Notes: generated by a model not told the origin, from the letters alone. A stretch of DNA of 64,000 nucleotides from Enterococcus pallens ATCC BAA-351 (GCF_000407485.1 NZ_ASWD01000006.1:243501-307500); one strand, 5' to 3'. Counted from the stretch's first letter, positions 1 through 8,072 are shown. Made by a program: numbers and translations.

Positions 1-987
1 TGCTAAATACGGCTGCTCCTCTAAGGTGTCGGTCAGCGTTAACTGCCACAAAAAAATCTGTTCAGGCAATTCTTCCTGCAAAACCATTCGCAGCTCACCA
101 GAAGTCACCTGATACCTCAATTCTGATCCCAGCGCTTCACCATCAGTTAGCTCAATTTGCAATAAGGTAGGCTGTGAAAACTGAACCTGCTCCCTCACCG
201 CCTGAAAAAGCTGAGGATTATTGCGGACACGAGCCAAAGAGACCTGCTGCTTCTTCCATTGAACCTCTGCAATAGGAATTGAGCGTACCTTTACCAGTCC
301 ATCCCTTTTCTCCACTAGTTGAACCCCGGACAACTGAGTTTCCTTCTGCGTATGGCCCTGGGGTGTTCCTGGATAAACAATCCACGGCTGCTCCGATAAG
401 ATCTGAGGTACATGAATATGTCCTAAAGCCCAATAGTCATAGCCCTTTTCAATCAGCTTAGCCACCGTAAAAGGTGCATAGGGCATTTGTCCGCCATGAT
501 ACATCCCGATATGAAAGGCCTCGCTGCTTTTCACTGGAAACTGCGGAAGCAGCTCCTGTTCAATCGTTGGATGCTGAAAGCTGAAGCTGCTGATAGCTAC
601 AGCCTCTCCTGTTCGGGTAGTAAAGCGTTTAGTTTCAACGGTTTCTTTAGTAAATAAAACAACGTTGTCGGGAAAGGTAAACCAGTAACGTTCCGCTTGA
701 TAATAATCATGATTGCCAAAATTCATAAAAACCGGAATACCCGCTTGATGCAGCCGTTCCATCTCCGAAAAGAAATAGCGCTGCGTTTTCAAGGTTGGCC
801 GATTCTGATGAAAGGTATCACCGGCCAGTAAAACAAAATCAACCGTCTCCTGAATTGCTGTATCGACTAAATTTGTCAGCATCTGCTGATTTGCTTGCAA
901 TAAATAAGGTTGAAAGCTGTCTGCTACATCGATTAGTCCCTCAAAAGAACGATCCAAGTGCAAATCCGCCGCGTGTAAAAATTTCAT
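1..987 (-). CDS. yhaO: YhaO/SbcD-like metallophosphoesterase (DNA repair exonuclease), 3' end outside window
   Basis: The frame is open from the ATG at 987 to the left edge, giving the first 329 residues of a calcineurin-like phosphoesterase. The metal-binding motifs appear in family order: DLHLD near residue 8, GDTFH, GNHD, a His in GMYHGG, and GHIHV. This is the SbcD/Mre11-type nuclease fold, and the start resembles Bacillus YhaO, which is usually encoded next to an SbcC-like ATPase (YhaN). That partner would lie left of the window and is not seen. The C-terminal part is missing only because of the window edge. Family assignment is firm; the exact substrate is not known. Confidence 0.85.
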   Translation of the reverse strand, partial: MKFLHAADLHLDRSFEGLIDVADSFQPYLLQANQQMLTNLVDTAIQETVDFVLLAGDTFHQNRPTLKTQRYFFSEMERLHQAGIPVFMNFGNHDYYQAERYWFTFPDNVVLFTKETVETKRFTTRTGEAVAISSFSFQHPTIEQELLPQFPVKSSEAFHIGMYHGGQMPYAPFTVAKLIEKGYDYWALGHIHVPQILSEQPWIVYPGTPQGHTQKETQLSGVQLVEKRDGLVKVRSIPIAEVQWKKQQVSLARVRNNPQLFQAVREQVQFSQPTLLQIELTDGEALGSELRYQVTSGELRMVLQEELPEQIFLWQLTLTDTLEEQPYLA

Positions 988-1143
988 TGCTGTCGCCTCC
1001 AATCCTACCTATTTTACCACAACAAAGCGAAAGTTTGTTCGTATAATCAATGGGACTGGTGTTTCTTTTTAATTTTATTAAAAAACAGCGCCCCTTTTTC
1101 TAATTAGGACCTGCGACGGATGTTTCTCCGCTTTCAATCATGC

Positions 1144-1167
1144 TATACTAAAAAGGTAACTAGTTAC
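1144..1167 (+). promoter_or_regulatory. Promoter and MarR-type palindromic operator
   Basis: A -10 hexamer TATACT (1144-1149) is followed by the perfect 12-bp palindrome GTAACTAGTTAC (1156-1167), just before the ribosome binding site of the marR-like gene. An operator at the transcription start fits autorepression by MarR proteins. The -35 is poor, so the promoter is inferred mostly from the -10 and position. Confidence 0.55.
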
Positions 1168-1184
1168 TTAAAAAGGAGACTATT

Positions 1185-1670
1185 ATGAATATTCAGCATT
1201 TAATCGAAACCTTTAGTAAAAATCGCGATTCACAGCAACGAGCCATTTTTTCCAGTCTGTTTATCTTAGGCAATCGTCTGCAGACTTCCTTTGACAAACT
1301 TGATCCAGCAGTTACCTTAAAGCAGTTTATGCTGCTGACCATGGTGAAAAATGCCCCGGAAGAAGGCTTGACCTTGACTCAAATCGGGGAGCTATTAGGC
1401 AGCTCCCGCCAAACTGCCAAAAAACTTGCACTAGCCTTAGAAAAGAAGCAGCTAGTAAAGATTCAGCAAAGCACCCACGACAAACGGAAGACACTTTTAT
1501 CGATTACTCCTGAAGGCTTAGCCTATTTTGCTAAGGTAGCAGACCTTCACCGGACAGCTTTAGGTCGATTGTTTGAAGGATATTCGGATGAAGAGCTGAA
1601 ACAATTTTTTACTATTTTTATGAAGCTGTATGAGGGAGTCGAAGAATTAGAACAACTAGCATTTGAATAA
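1185..1670 (+). CDS. MarR family transcriptional regulator
   Basis: This 161-aa protein has the usual MarR length and fold: N-terminal helices for dimerisation, a winged helix around residues 60-105 (LTLTQIGELLGSSRQTAKK as helix-turn-helix, then a basic wing with DKRK), and C-terminal dimer helices. The start has AAAGGAG just upstream. A 12-bp palindrome lies between promoter and start, suggesting autorepression. It is followed after 17 bp by the flavodoxin gene and then an FMN-binding protein, so it probably controls these redox genes. The ligand is unknown. Confidence 0.88.
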   Translation: MNIQHLIETFSKNRDSQQRAIFSSLFILGNRLQTSFDKLDPAVTLKQFMLLTMVKNAPEEGLTLTQIGELLGSSRQTAKKLALALEKKQLVKIQQSTHDKRKTLLSITPEGLAYFAKVADLHRTALGRLFEGYSDEELKQFFTIFMKLYEGVEELEQLAFE

Positions 1671-1687
1671 AGAGAGGTGGAAGTTAC

Positions 1688-2224
1688 ATGGAAAAAGTCG
1701 CAGTAATTTATGGTTCGCAATACGGAACTACGCAGAAATATGCCCAATGGATTGCCGAAAGCTTGCAGGCTCCTTTGTTGGAAGCTGCTAAAACGAAGCA
1801 GGAGCAGCTGCAAGACTATGAATGGCTGATTTTTGGTGGCGGCTTATATGCCAGTGGGATTAAAGGATTTAAGCTGTTGAAGGAGCATTCGGGAGAAAAA
1901 TTGATTTTGTTCACAGTAGGTTTAGCTGATCCCAAAGTCACAGATTATAGTTCTATATTGTCTCACAACTTAAGCAGCGAGCAATTACAACATACTAAAA
2001 TTTTCCATTTGCGAGGTGGAATAGATTATGGACGACTATCAAAAACGCATCGACTGATGATGGCGTTCAAGAAGAAAGAGGTCGAGAAAAAAATGAGCAC
2101 CGCTCCTAATGAAGAAGACCGTGAATTTTTGGCTACTTATAATCAACAGGTTGACTTCACGTCCCGAGAAACGATTGCCCCACTGATTGACTATGTAAAA
2201 AAGGAGCTTGAAGCGGATGGCTAA
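1688..2224 (+). CDS. Flavodoxin-domain protein
   Basis: The 178-aa protein begins with a flavodoxin FMN-phosphate loop, YGSQYGTTQKYA (residues 8-19), followed by a Rossmann-like alternation and the GGGLYASGIKG segment typical of HemG-like flavodoxins. It lacks transmembrane segments, so it should be a cytoplasmic electron carrier or small flavin reductase. It overlaps the downstream FMN_bind gene by 8 bp, so the two are translationally coupled. It could act on protoporphyrinogen like HemG, but no heme genes are nearby. An electron donor to the membrane flavoprotein is the context-based guess. Confidence 0.8.
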   Translation: MEKVAVIYGSQYGTTQKYAQWIAESLQAPLLEAAKTKQEQLQDYEWLIFGGGLYASGIKGFKLLKEHSGEKLILFTVGLADPKVTDYSSILSHNLSSEQLQHTKIFHLRGGIDYGRLSKTHRLMMAFKKKEVEKKMSTAPNEEDREFLATYNQQVDFTSRETIAPLIDYVKKELEADG

Positions 2225-2591
2225 ATTAATTACCGGACTAGTTACTGTTCTGGCTGTTGCATGCCTAATTTTCTTAGGAACAAACATATATGCAAAAAAT
2301 ATGTTGAAGAATGTATCAATTGCTAAAGTTAATCCGCGTGAATTACCTGACGGCACCTATCTTGGTGAAGCAACCCTAAAACCAGTCATTGCTAAAGTTA
2401 ACGTAACCATTGCAGATGGAAAAATTTCCGGCGTGCAAATTACGGAACATCAAACTGGCTTAGGCAAAAAAGCCGAAGCGATTGCCGCTGAAATCATCGA
2501 TAAGCAATCTTTACAGATAGATGCCATCAGCGGAGCAACCATGAGCAGCCAAGCCATTCTCAAAGCCTGCGAAAATGCGTTGACCGACTAG
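2217..2591 (+). CDS. Membrane-anchored FMN_bind domain protein
   Basis: I chose the ATG at 2217, ten bases after AAGGAG (2201-2206); an upstream in-frame TTG at 2208 sits too close to that site. The 124-aa product has one N-terminal hydrophobic segment (about residues 3-26) and then a single FMN_bind domain ending in DAISGATMSS. The SGAT motif after Asp is the known site where ApbE-type transferases attach FMN covalently to Thr. The domain should face outside the membrane. With the flavodoxin it suggests a small membrane redox relay. No apbE gene is in the window. Confidence 0.85.
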   Translation: MAKLITGLVTVLAVACLIFLGTNIYAKNMLKNVSIAKVNPRELPDGTYLGEATLKPVIAKVNVTIADGKISGVQITEHQTGLGKKAEAIAAEIIDKQSLQIDAISGATMSSQAILKACENALTD

Positions 2592-2601
2592 ACCTGAAAT
2601 A

Positions 2602-2637
2602 GCTGTTGTTAAGAGCTTGCTTAATGACAGCCTTTTA
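2602..2637 (+). terminator. Intrinsic terminator of the marR-flavodoxin-FMN_bind operon
   Basis: GCTGTTGTTAAG (2602-2613) and CTTAATGACAGC (2620-2631) form a 12-bp stem with two central mismatches, followed by CTTTTATT. It lies 10 bp after the FMN_bind stop codon. An overlapping alternative hairpin pairs TTGCTTAAT (2617-2625) with ATTAAGCAA (2637-2645), which could serve the convergent rgg gene. Confidence 0.7.
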
Positions 2638-3621
2638 TTAAGCAAATACCAGACAATGATTGAGTTTCTCCCGATTTCTCAAAATCGTCGAAAGAAGGTC
2701 ACTGTATTCCTGCTGCAGCTCTGGCTGCTGCAAAATTCGAAAAATAGAAAGTGCCTGGTCACATTTTTGCTTGCCCATCTCAACAGAGCCAGAAGTAATT
2801 TTCAACCAGCCTTGATAAAACAGCAGCTTGCTGCTATTCAGCAAATCCCCCTGATCATACAACAATTCTTCAGCCGCCTTCAGTACTTCCTGTGCCCAAG
2901 TAAACTTTTGGAAATTAATAAAGGTGGTACAGGTTCCGAAAAGCAGTTCAAAACGCATACCTTGCATCGCCTGCAATCCCTCTTGCTTTCTCGTCCGGGC
3001 AACTGCCGTTCGCAGCAAATGCCTAGTCGTTTCTACTGGAAAGCTGAATTGAAAAAAACGAAACAGCATCACTTCAAAAACACCCCAATTGTCTACCTTG
3101 TACAAATAACTGACAATTGGCGCTGAAAGCGTGTGGGATTGCTTAAACAAACGATCCAAATCAACTGTTTTTCCCGCTTTTCCCTCTTCATTCACTTGAT
3201 AGTTCAATACCAGCAGTTGACAGAGAATTCCTAAAAATTTGCCCCAGCTGGTATCCTGGGTAATCGCCTGCTCCAGCTGTCTCATCTCTTCTTGACCTTT
3301 GGCAAAATCCCCAGATTTATTCGCTAGATGATTGCAGTGAAAAATCTGATCCAGATAGGCAACAAACTTTCCAGATAAATAAAAGGGATGATCAGACAGA
3401 TAATTGTACACTGGCTGTCCTTCCGCTTGAGAACGCAAATACAAAAATTCTTCCATCGTCACATTAATGCCATTGAGCAGCTGTTCAAAACGCTTAAAGC
3501 TGATATTCGTGTTGCCTTTTTCAAATTTACTGATAAAAGCGACACTGTTCCATTCATTGGCAAGCTGCTGCATACTTAACCCCCGCTCTTTACGCAGCTG
3601 GCGAAAAAGCTTTCCCTCCAT
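2638..3621 (-). CDS. Rgg/GadR/MutR family transcriptional regulator
   Basis: The 327-aa protein has an N-terminal XRE-type helix-turn-helix (residues about 5-60, including LSMQQLANEW and ISKFEKGNTNISFKRFEQ) and a long all-helical C-terminal region of TPR-like repeats. This is the layout of Rgg regulators, many of which bind short hydrophobic peptides. GAGGTGATTAA precedes the ATG. I looked for a neighbouring peptide pheromone ORF and found none convincing, so it may be a stand-alone Rgg. It is divergent from a GNAT gene, with a palindrome between them. Confidence 0.85.
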   Translation of the reverse strand: MEGKLFRQLRKERGLSMQQLANEWNSVAFISKFEKGNTNISFKRFEQLLNGINVTMEEFLYLRSQAEGQPVYNYLSDHPFYLSGKFVAYLDQIFHCNHLANKSGDFAKGQEEMRQLEQAITQDTSWGKFLGILCQLLVLNYQVNEEGKAGKTVDLDRLFKQSHTLSAPIVSYLYKVDNWGVFEVMLFRFFQFSFPVETTRHLLRTAVARTRKQEGLQAMQGMRFELLFGTCTTFINFQKFTWAQEVLKAAEELLYDQGDLLNSSKLLFYQGWLKITSGSVEMGKQKCDQALSIFRILQQPELQQEYSDLLSTILRNREKLNHCLVFA

Positions 3622-3650
3622 TTAATCACCTCTTTCTATACTCTTGATAA

Positions 3651-3675
3651 TTCTACTATTTCTACTATAGTAGAA
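3651..3675. promoter_or_regulatory. Palindromic operator between rgg and the divergent GNAT gene
   Basis: A perfect 16-bp palindrome TTCTACTATAGTAGAA (3660-3675) is preceded by a direct repeat of its half-site, TTCTACTAT (3651-3659). A plus-strand promoter TTGATA (3644-3649), 16 bp, TATAGT (3666-3671) would have its -10 inside the palindrome. Binding would therefore affect the GNAT promoter, and rgg could regulate both directions. Identity of the binder is inferred. Confidence 0.55.
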
Positions 3676-3742
3676 TTATCTCTCCCCTCCAGTTTAGGTC
3701 ATATAAGATTAAAGAACAAGCTGAGAAACGAGGAGATGACTT

Positions 3743-4351
3743 ATGAGAAGAGCCCAAATGAAGGATTTACCAATCATCACTGATTTTATGGTGGAGCGTT
3801 TCTGGGGACTTGAACACTTTAATTTTTTGTCACAAGATTTAGCTGACCCCAAAGAAACATTGACTGCTTTAGTGGCTGCTCAAACAGCGATATTTTTAAA
3901 ATATGGCGATATTTATCTTTATCAAGATCCTTTACTTGGAGCAATAGCCGGCATTCCTTTAAAAAAATTTTCACTGCCCTATCAACTTTTTTATAGCTTA
4001 ACTACCCCGAGCCCATTTAGAAAAATGCCCAAGCAGGAACAGAAGCTGCTTCTGGAAAAGAATAAATTAATCACTGAAATTCATACTCGTTGGTATAAAA
4101 AACATACCCAGAATGCTTACTACCTCTGTCAAATTGCTGTTGCGAAAGAAGCCAAAGGAACGGGTGCCTTGCGGAAAATGCTGACACCCATTTTTACCGA
4201 ATGTCAAGCCAAGGAGCAAGATATCGTTTTAGAGACCATGACTGAAAGTAATGTTCCTATTTATCAGCATTTCGGCTTTGAACTGGTGGAAACTCATCAC
4301 AGTCCTAATGTTCCGTTTGACGAATATTGTTTTATTAGACGACATAAATAA
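3743..4351 (+). CDS. GNAT family N-acetyltransferase
   Basis: A 202-aa protein with a weak but recognisable GNAT core: a beta strand YYLCQIAVAKEAKGTGALRK (the acetyl-CoA loop, here AKGTGA instead of the common RGxGxG/A), followed by LETMTESNVPIYQHFGFEL, the usual C-terminal segment. The ATG follows GAGGAGATGACTT. It is a single-gene unit ended by a strong hairpin. The substrate cannot be told. Because the gene is divergent from rgg and shares a palindromic control region with it, it is a likely Rgg target. Confidence 0.75.
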   Translation: MRRAQMKDLPIITDFMVERFWGLEHFNFLSQDLADPKETLTALVAAQTAIFLKYGDIYLYQDPLLGAIAGIPLKKFSLPYQLFYSLTTPSPFRKMPKQEQKLLLEKNKLITEIHTRWYKKHTQNAYYLCQIAVAKEAKGTGALRKMLTPIFTECQAKEQDIVLETMTESNVPIYQHFGFELVETHHSPNVPFDEYCFIRRHK

Positions 4352-4352
4352 A

Positions 4353-4396
4353 GTAAAGCCAAGCTGAAGTTACTACTCAGCTTGGCTTTACGTTTC
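4353..4396. terminator. Bidirectional intrinsic terminator
   Basis: A perfect 15-bp stem, GTAAAGCCAAGCTGA (4353-4367) with its complement (4377-4391), has T-rich flanks on both sides. It serves the GNAT gene on the plus strand and the convergent merR gene on the minus strand. Confidence 0.85.
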
Positions 4397-4414
4397 ATTA
4401 GCTTAAATCAGTTT

Positions 4415-5212
4415 CTACTCTTTTATCGGCACAAGAATCTTGGTCTGATAGCTTTCAGGATTTCCCTTAAACAGCTTGCCTGGTCCCTTTAGATAAAGCT
4501 CTCGCCAGGGCGTGTCCAGCGTCAACTGATGTTCCTTCGCATAGTCGATCAACGCTTTATAGGCTTCATGCAGACGATCATACTCACCAATATGCATCGT
4601 GCACAGCACTTTACTGGCTGGGAAAGTAGTAATCGTTACTTTGTCAGAAGCAAAAGTCTTCTTAATCGGAACACCTAGCGCCATTTTCCCAACTTCATTG
4701 ACTTCCTCATCAAAATATAAGCAAAATGGGGCTCCGTTTGCTCGACCTTTGACCTCCTGAAACAGCTTGCCCGTGTAGCTGCCGATCTCGCGAAAGGTTC
4801 CCTCGAAATACCATAAAGCAACTTGTTCAGCTGGTAGTTGTTCCACCGTCATTTCATAGTTCATTTGTCTTCGCTCCCTTAATTTAGCTGTTGTCAGGAG
4901 GTCATCCAGTTGGCGAATCAATTCCTTTTGCCGGGCTACCTTTTGCTTCAGCATTTGGCGCTTTTCAGATAAATAACCAGCCAAATCCTCTTCTTCCAAA
5001 TCATAGGCCAACACTTCCTTCATTTCGGCAATCGTGAAATCGAATTGCTTTAACAAAAGAATCAGTTCAGCCTTTTCCAAATCAGCAAGCGAATAATAGC
5101 GGTACCCGTTAGAGCCGCGAGCAGAAGGCTTCAGCAGTCCTTCTTGATCATAATAGCGCAGCGCTTTAGCTGTCAGCTTAGAAATTTTGGAAAATTCACC
5201 AATTGTATACAT
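4415..5212 (-). CDS. MerR family regulator with GyrI-like effector domain
   Basis: I start it at the ATG at 5212, which has AGGAGGGAAG upstream, giving 265 aa. A longer frame reaches 5437 but runs through the promoter. Residues 1-70 are a MerR winged helix (YTIGEFSKISKLTAKALRYY, then NGYRYYS). A coiled dimer helix covers about 75-120 and a GyrI-like/BmrR-type ligand-binding domain covers about 125-265, ending in the characteristic ILVPI. This layout matches multidrug-sensing BltR/BmrR-type activators. A MerR-type promoter lies just upstream, so it is probably self-regulated. The ligand is unknown. Confidence 0.88.
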   Translation of the reverse strand: MYTIGEFSKISKLTAKALRYYDQEGLLKPSARGSNGYRYYSLADLEKAELILLLKQFDFTIAEMKEVLAYDLEEEDLAGYLSEKRQMLKQKVARQKELIRQLDDLLTTAKLRERRQMNYEMTVEQLPAEQVALWYFEGTFREIGSYTGKLFQEVKGRANGAPFCLYFDEEVNEVGKMALGVPIKKTFASDKVTITTFPASKVLCTMHIGEYDRLHEAYKALIDYAKEHQLTLDTPWRELYLKGPGKLFKGNPESYQTKILVPIKE

Positions 5213-5230
5213 GTCTTCCCTCCTACTCCA

Positions 5231-5262
5231 ACTATAAACCTTCCTGTATAGAGGAAGGTCAA
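5231..5262 (-). promoter_or_regulatory. MerR-type promoter with long spacer and dyad
   Basis: Reading the minus strand: -35 TTGACC (5262-5257), a 20-bp spacer, -10 TATAGT (5236-5231). The spacer holds the dyad ACCTTCCT (5238-5245) / AGGAAGGT (5252-5259). An overlong 19-20 bp spacer with a central dyad is the hallmark of promoters untwisted by MerR activators. Confidence 0.8.
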
Positions 5263-5283
5263 GAGGCATTATCTCCATTATAC

Positions 5284-5328
5284 AAAAAAAGTCGAAGATC
5301 TCCCTGGTCAAATTGGAAGATTTCCGAC
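5284..5328 (-). terminator. Intrinsic terminator after the 5334-5795 gene
   Basis: On the minus strand an imperfect hairpin (5328-5291, outer GTCG/CGAC, inner AT-rich arms) is followed by seven T residues (5290-5284). It sits 5 bp past the stop codon of the gene ending at 5334. Confidence 0.6.
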
Positions 5329-5333
5329 GATTG

Positions 5334-5795
5334 CTAAGCTTTGATTTCTTCAATTGAATCCGTAATGACCCAATCATCCATATTTTTACCGCGCTGATAA
5401 GTAAAGGGCTTAAGCTCTTCGATGTGATCAATCTCAAAAACAGCGAGATATTTCTTACCTGCCCAGCGATCGTATTGCTTCTTCGATAGGTTTAATTCCT
5501 TTTCATAGCGTTGGACAAAAGCAACAGATTCTTCTTTAGTCATTTTCTCGCTTTCGCTAACCTGAGTAATTACTCCGCGATGAGTAACCAACAAGCTCCC
5601 GCCTGTTTCAACAAAGTAGGCCAGATCGCCAACCTTTACTCGTCCGCCTAGAGGCAGTTTTTTGCCGGCAGCTCCACGAATAATCATTGTTTTTTCTTTG
5701 TTCAACAGTTTTTCAAGTTCCTTGCCTTCTTTATTCAAATAGACCAGATGCTCGGCTTGGCCTGCTCTTTTTTGATACCATTTACTGACAGTCAT
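5334..5795 (-). CDS. Conserved hypothetical protein, unknown function
   Basis: I use the ATG at 5795, nine bases after AGGAG; an in-frame GTG at 5804 overlaps the ribosome binding site. The 153-aa product is soluble, rich in Lys and Glu, with no signal peptide. Its middle (KLPLGGRVKVGDLAYFVETG, then LLVTHRGVITQV) looks like a small beta-barrel, and it resembles PUA/ASCH-type folds only vaguely. The gene starts 13 bp after the araC-like gene, in the same direction, so both are probably one operon. I do not recognise the family. Confidence 0.65.
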   Translation of the reverse strand: MTVSKWYQKRAGQAEHLVYLNKEGKELEKLLNKEKTMIIRGAAGKKLPLGGRVKVGDLAYFVETGGSLLVTHRGVITQVSESEKMTKEESVAFVQRYEKELNLSKKQYDRWAGKKYLAVFEIDHIEELKPFTYQRGKNMDDWVITDSIEEIKA

Positions 5796-5808
5796 ACTGG
5801 ACACTCCT

Positions 5809-6699
5809 TTATTTTTGGATAGGCAGCCAAATTTCTAAACACGCCTGTTCACCTAACGTGACGTACGTTTCCAGCTCTGGCCCCTCCATTTTTTGATAGT
5901 GGGTTTGCGGCAGCCAAGTATTAAATATCTGCTGCTGCAGGTGATTATAGGTATTGGACACATTCGCAGTTAGTCGATAATCATATCGTTCGCTAGTAAA
6001 AACCGCATAACTTTGTGCGGGTATTGAAAAGGTTGGGTATTTACTCGTTTGTCCCTCTGCCAAGACAAAGCCCGTAAAGTAGTTTAGCTGCCCACTGTTG
6101 GGTATTTCTGGATTTGCTACTGCAAAATAAGGGGCACGATTTACCCCAAAGAAACGTTTATTGATAGCCTCAGTTCCCGCAAAGACACGCAGGCTTTGAT
6201 CTGTGAAAAACTGCTCCCATTGCTGACCTGTATGCTGAAACAACTGCTCATCCAGCAAATAGCTGGCCATTTTACCAACAATTTGAAAGGCTGGCAGCTG
6301 CTCAATCCGATAATTTAACGTTTTCCCGCCATCAATTTGAACCGTTAATCTCATCGGCGGGAAAAAATTGACAGCTGCAGCTTCTTCTTTGGCTTGAGCA
6401 GGTGTTAAGCCATGGAATTTCACAAAAGCCCGATGAAAAGCCGAACGATTGGCATAGCCGCACTGCTCGGCAATCGTATCAACCGATTTTCCTTGCCGCA
6501 AGCCTTCAACCGCTTCAGATAAGCGACGATTGCGAACATAATTAGAAAAAGAATAGCCTGTTAGATAAGTAAAGAAGCGGTGAAAGGTATATTCTGACAG
6601 CAATGCCTGTTTCGCCAGCTTCTTCAATGAAATCTCTTCAAATAAATGCTCCTCTATATAAGCGAGGGTCGCTGTAAATCGTTGAATATCTGTAGTCAT
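5809..6699 (-). CDS. AraC family regulator with GyrI-like effector domain
   Basis: The ATG at 6699 follows ACAGGAG by nine bases, giving 296 aa; the frame extends upstream without a better start. Residues 5-110 form the double helix-turn-helix of AraC/XylS proteins (ISLKKLAKQALLSEYTFHRF and SVDTIAEQCGYANRSAFHRA). Residues about 125-296 are a GyrI-like/AraC effector-binding domain ending in LEIWLPIQ. This is the Rob/SoxS-plus-GyrI type layout used to sense small hydrophobic compounds. It is followed closely by the gene ending at 5334. Confidence 0.87.
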   Translation of the reverse strand: MTTDIQRFTATLAYIEEHLFEEISLKKLAKQALLSEYTFHRFFTYLTGYSFSNYVRNRRLSEAVEGLRQGKSVDTIAEQCGYANRSAFHRAFVKFHGLTPAQAKEEAAAVNFFPPMRLTVQIDGGKTLNYRIEQLPAFQIVGKMASYLLDEQLFQHTGQQWEQFFTDQSLRVFAGTEAINKRFFGVNRAPYFAVANPEIPNSGQLNYFTGFVLAEGQTSKYPTFSIPAQSYAVFTSERYDYRLTANVSNTYNHLQQQIFNTWLPQTHYQKMEGPELETYVTLGEQACLEIWLPIQK

Positions 6700-6762
6700 C
6701 TTGTTTAACTCCTGTTTTAGTCTCCTATTAAGCATAGCACACTAAAACAGAGTTTTCTTCAG

Positions 6763-7260
6763 CTATTTTTTCTTTACAGGCACCCAGATTTCAATGTCGT
6801 CGCCTCTTCCATAAACCTCCATGTCTGGTCCTCCTGAAGCCATTTCTCCTGTCAGATAGCCAGTGTTCAATAATTCATAGTCCTTTGATTGCGGTCCCCA
6901 GGCTGAGACAATTTCAAATTGTGTCTGTCCAGAGGCTTCCTTAGTCGTTGGAAAAACTGCCCAAGTATTGGCTGGCACTTCTCTTTCTTCCAATCCAGCT
7001 GGTGTTTCCAGGGTAGTAGCTGCACTAATATAGTAGTCGAAGCGTTTCCCATCATCAGGATCAACGTTGTAAAAGCTGGCACCAATCAAACCGAATGGCT
7101 GCCGATTGATCAACGGCAGCAATGCTTCCTGTTTCCTCGTAGATAGAATCTCACCCCAAAATGCTGGACAATCTTGCATTCCCTGCTGCTTTTCATTGGT
7201 TGACTCCTTTTTGTAGCCCACTACCTTAAATCCATCTAATTCTACAATTCGATAGTCCAT
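6763..7260 (-). CDS. Stand-alone GyrI-like / effector-binding domain protein
   Basis: The start at 7260 is preceded by AAGGAGGAACG; the longer open frame to 7368 has no better signal. The 165-aa protein begins YRIVELDGFKVVGYKKES and ends DDIEIWVPVKK, the two strands that bracket a GyrI-like domain, with no DNA-binding part. Such proteins bind or hydrolyse small hydrophobic ligands, or sequester drugs. It lies 63 bp upstream of the araC-like gene with the same domain, all on the minus strand. A shared ligand among the three GyrI-type proteins here is a reasonable guess. Confidence 0.82.
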   Translation of the reverse strand: MDYRIVELDGFKVVGYKKESTNEKQQGMQDCPAFWGEILSTRKQEALLPLINRQPFGLIGASFYNVDPDDGKRFDYYISAATTLETPAGLEEREVPANTWAVFPTTKEASGQTQFEIVSAWGPQSKDYELLNTGYLTGEMASGGPDMEVYGRGDDIEIWVPVKKK

Positions 7261-7430
7261 TGTTCGTTCCTCCTTGTTTTTTCCACTATAACAAAAGCTA
7301 ACCTGAATCCATGTACCCTTTTCTAAGCAAAAAAAGCGATACCCTTCTTCTTGTTTAAAGAATAGCACCGCTTCAGAACTGAAACCTCTTATTTTAGGAG
7401 CAAAATTTGCTAGGTAACAAAAAATCTACC

Positions 7431-8072
7431 TTACAAATCTACTTGTTCAAATCGCTTTACCGATACCTGATAAGCCAGAAATGTCGCTAAAACATAGACT
7501 AAAAAGCCAATAATGAGAATCGGTACTTGTCGAAGCATTTCTGGCAACTTCACACTATCCAACCAACTAAAGGCAGGAAAATGAACAAAGATCTCCATTA
7601 CTGTCATGATGATGGTTGTTGGGAGCATCGCTAATATAAATGCTTTTCCTGCTTTATAAGCTGTATTGAAAAAGACGGTCAAAAAAATCAGATTGAATAC
7701 AGCATAAATGAGAAATCCCATACCATAAAAGGCTATATTCGCTTCAATTCCAACTGGATTTCCATTTGATAAAATAATCAATCGTAAAAAAGCAAAAGGC
7801 AAAGATATCAGCATCTGAACCAGCTGTGCTAAAACGACCAGTAAACATTTGGCTTTTACCGTGTCCCGCTTGCGAACTGGCAATAAAGCGGTATAGTAAA
7901 TGTCATTCGTCTCACGACCATACATAAAACTGATATATATACCTAGCCCGCTAAACAAGAAAATGATTCCGTATGGATAGGCTGGGATTAAAACCAGTAT
8001 CCCCATGCAGGTAAAAACGAATAAATTTGGGTGGGCCGCTAAACGGATTTCCTTATACAATAAATTAAACAT
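7431..8072 (-). CDS. ABC-2 type transporter permease
   Basis: A 213-aa integral membrane protein with about six hydrophobic segments (near 15-50, 75-100, 110-130, 140-160, 185-205). The N-terminus MFNLLYKEIRLAAHPNLF and the GRETNDIYYTALLPVRKRD cytoplasmic loop are typical of small ABC2_membrane_2 permeases paired with YtrB/BcrA-type ATPases. It overlaps the ATPase gene by 8 bp. The direction and substrate of transport are not evident. Confidence 0.85.
   Translation of the reverse strand: MFNLLYKEIRLAAHPNLFVFTCMGILVLIPAYPYGIIFLFSGLGIYISFMYGRETNDIYYTALLPVRKRDTVKAKCLLVVLAQLVQMLISLPFAFLRLIILSNGNPVGIEANIAFYGMGFLIYAVFNLIFLTVFFNTAYKAGKAFILAMLPTTIIMTVMEIFVHFPAFSWLDSVKLPEMLRQVPILIIGFLVYVLATFLAYQVSVKRFEQVDL

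Noticed and set aside
2617..3126. 169-codon plus-strand ORF opposite the rgg gene
   Set aside because: No ribosome binding site, low-complexity composition, and wholly inside rgg in another frame.
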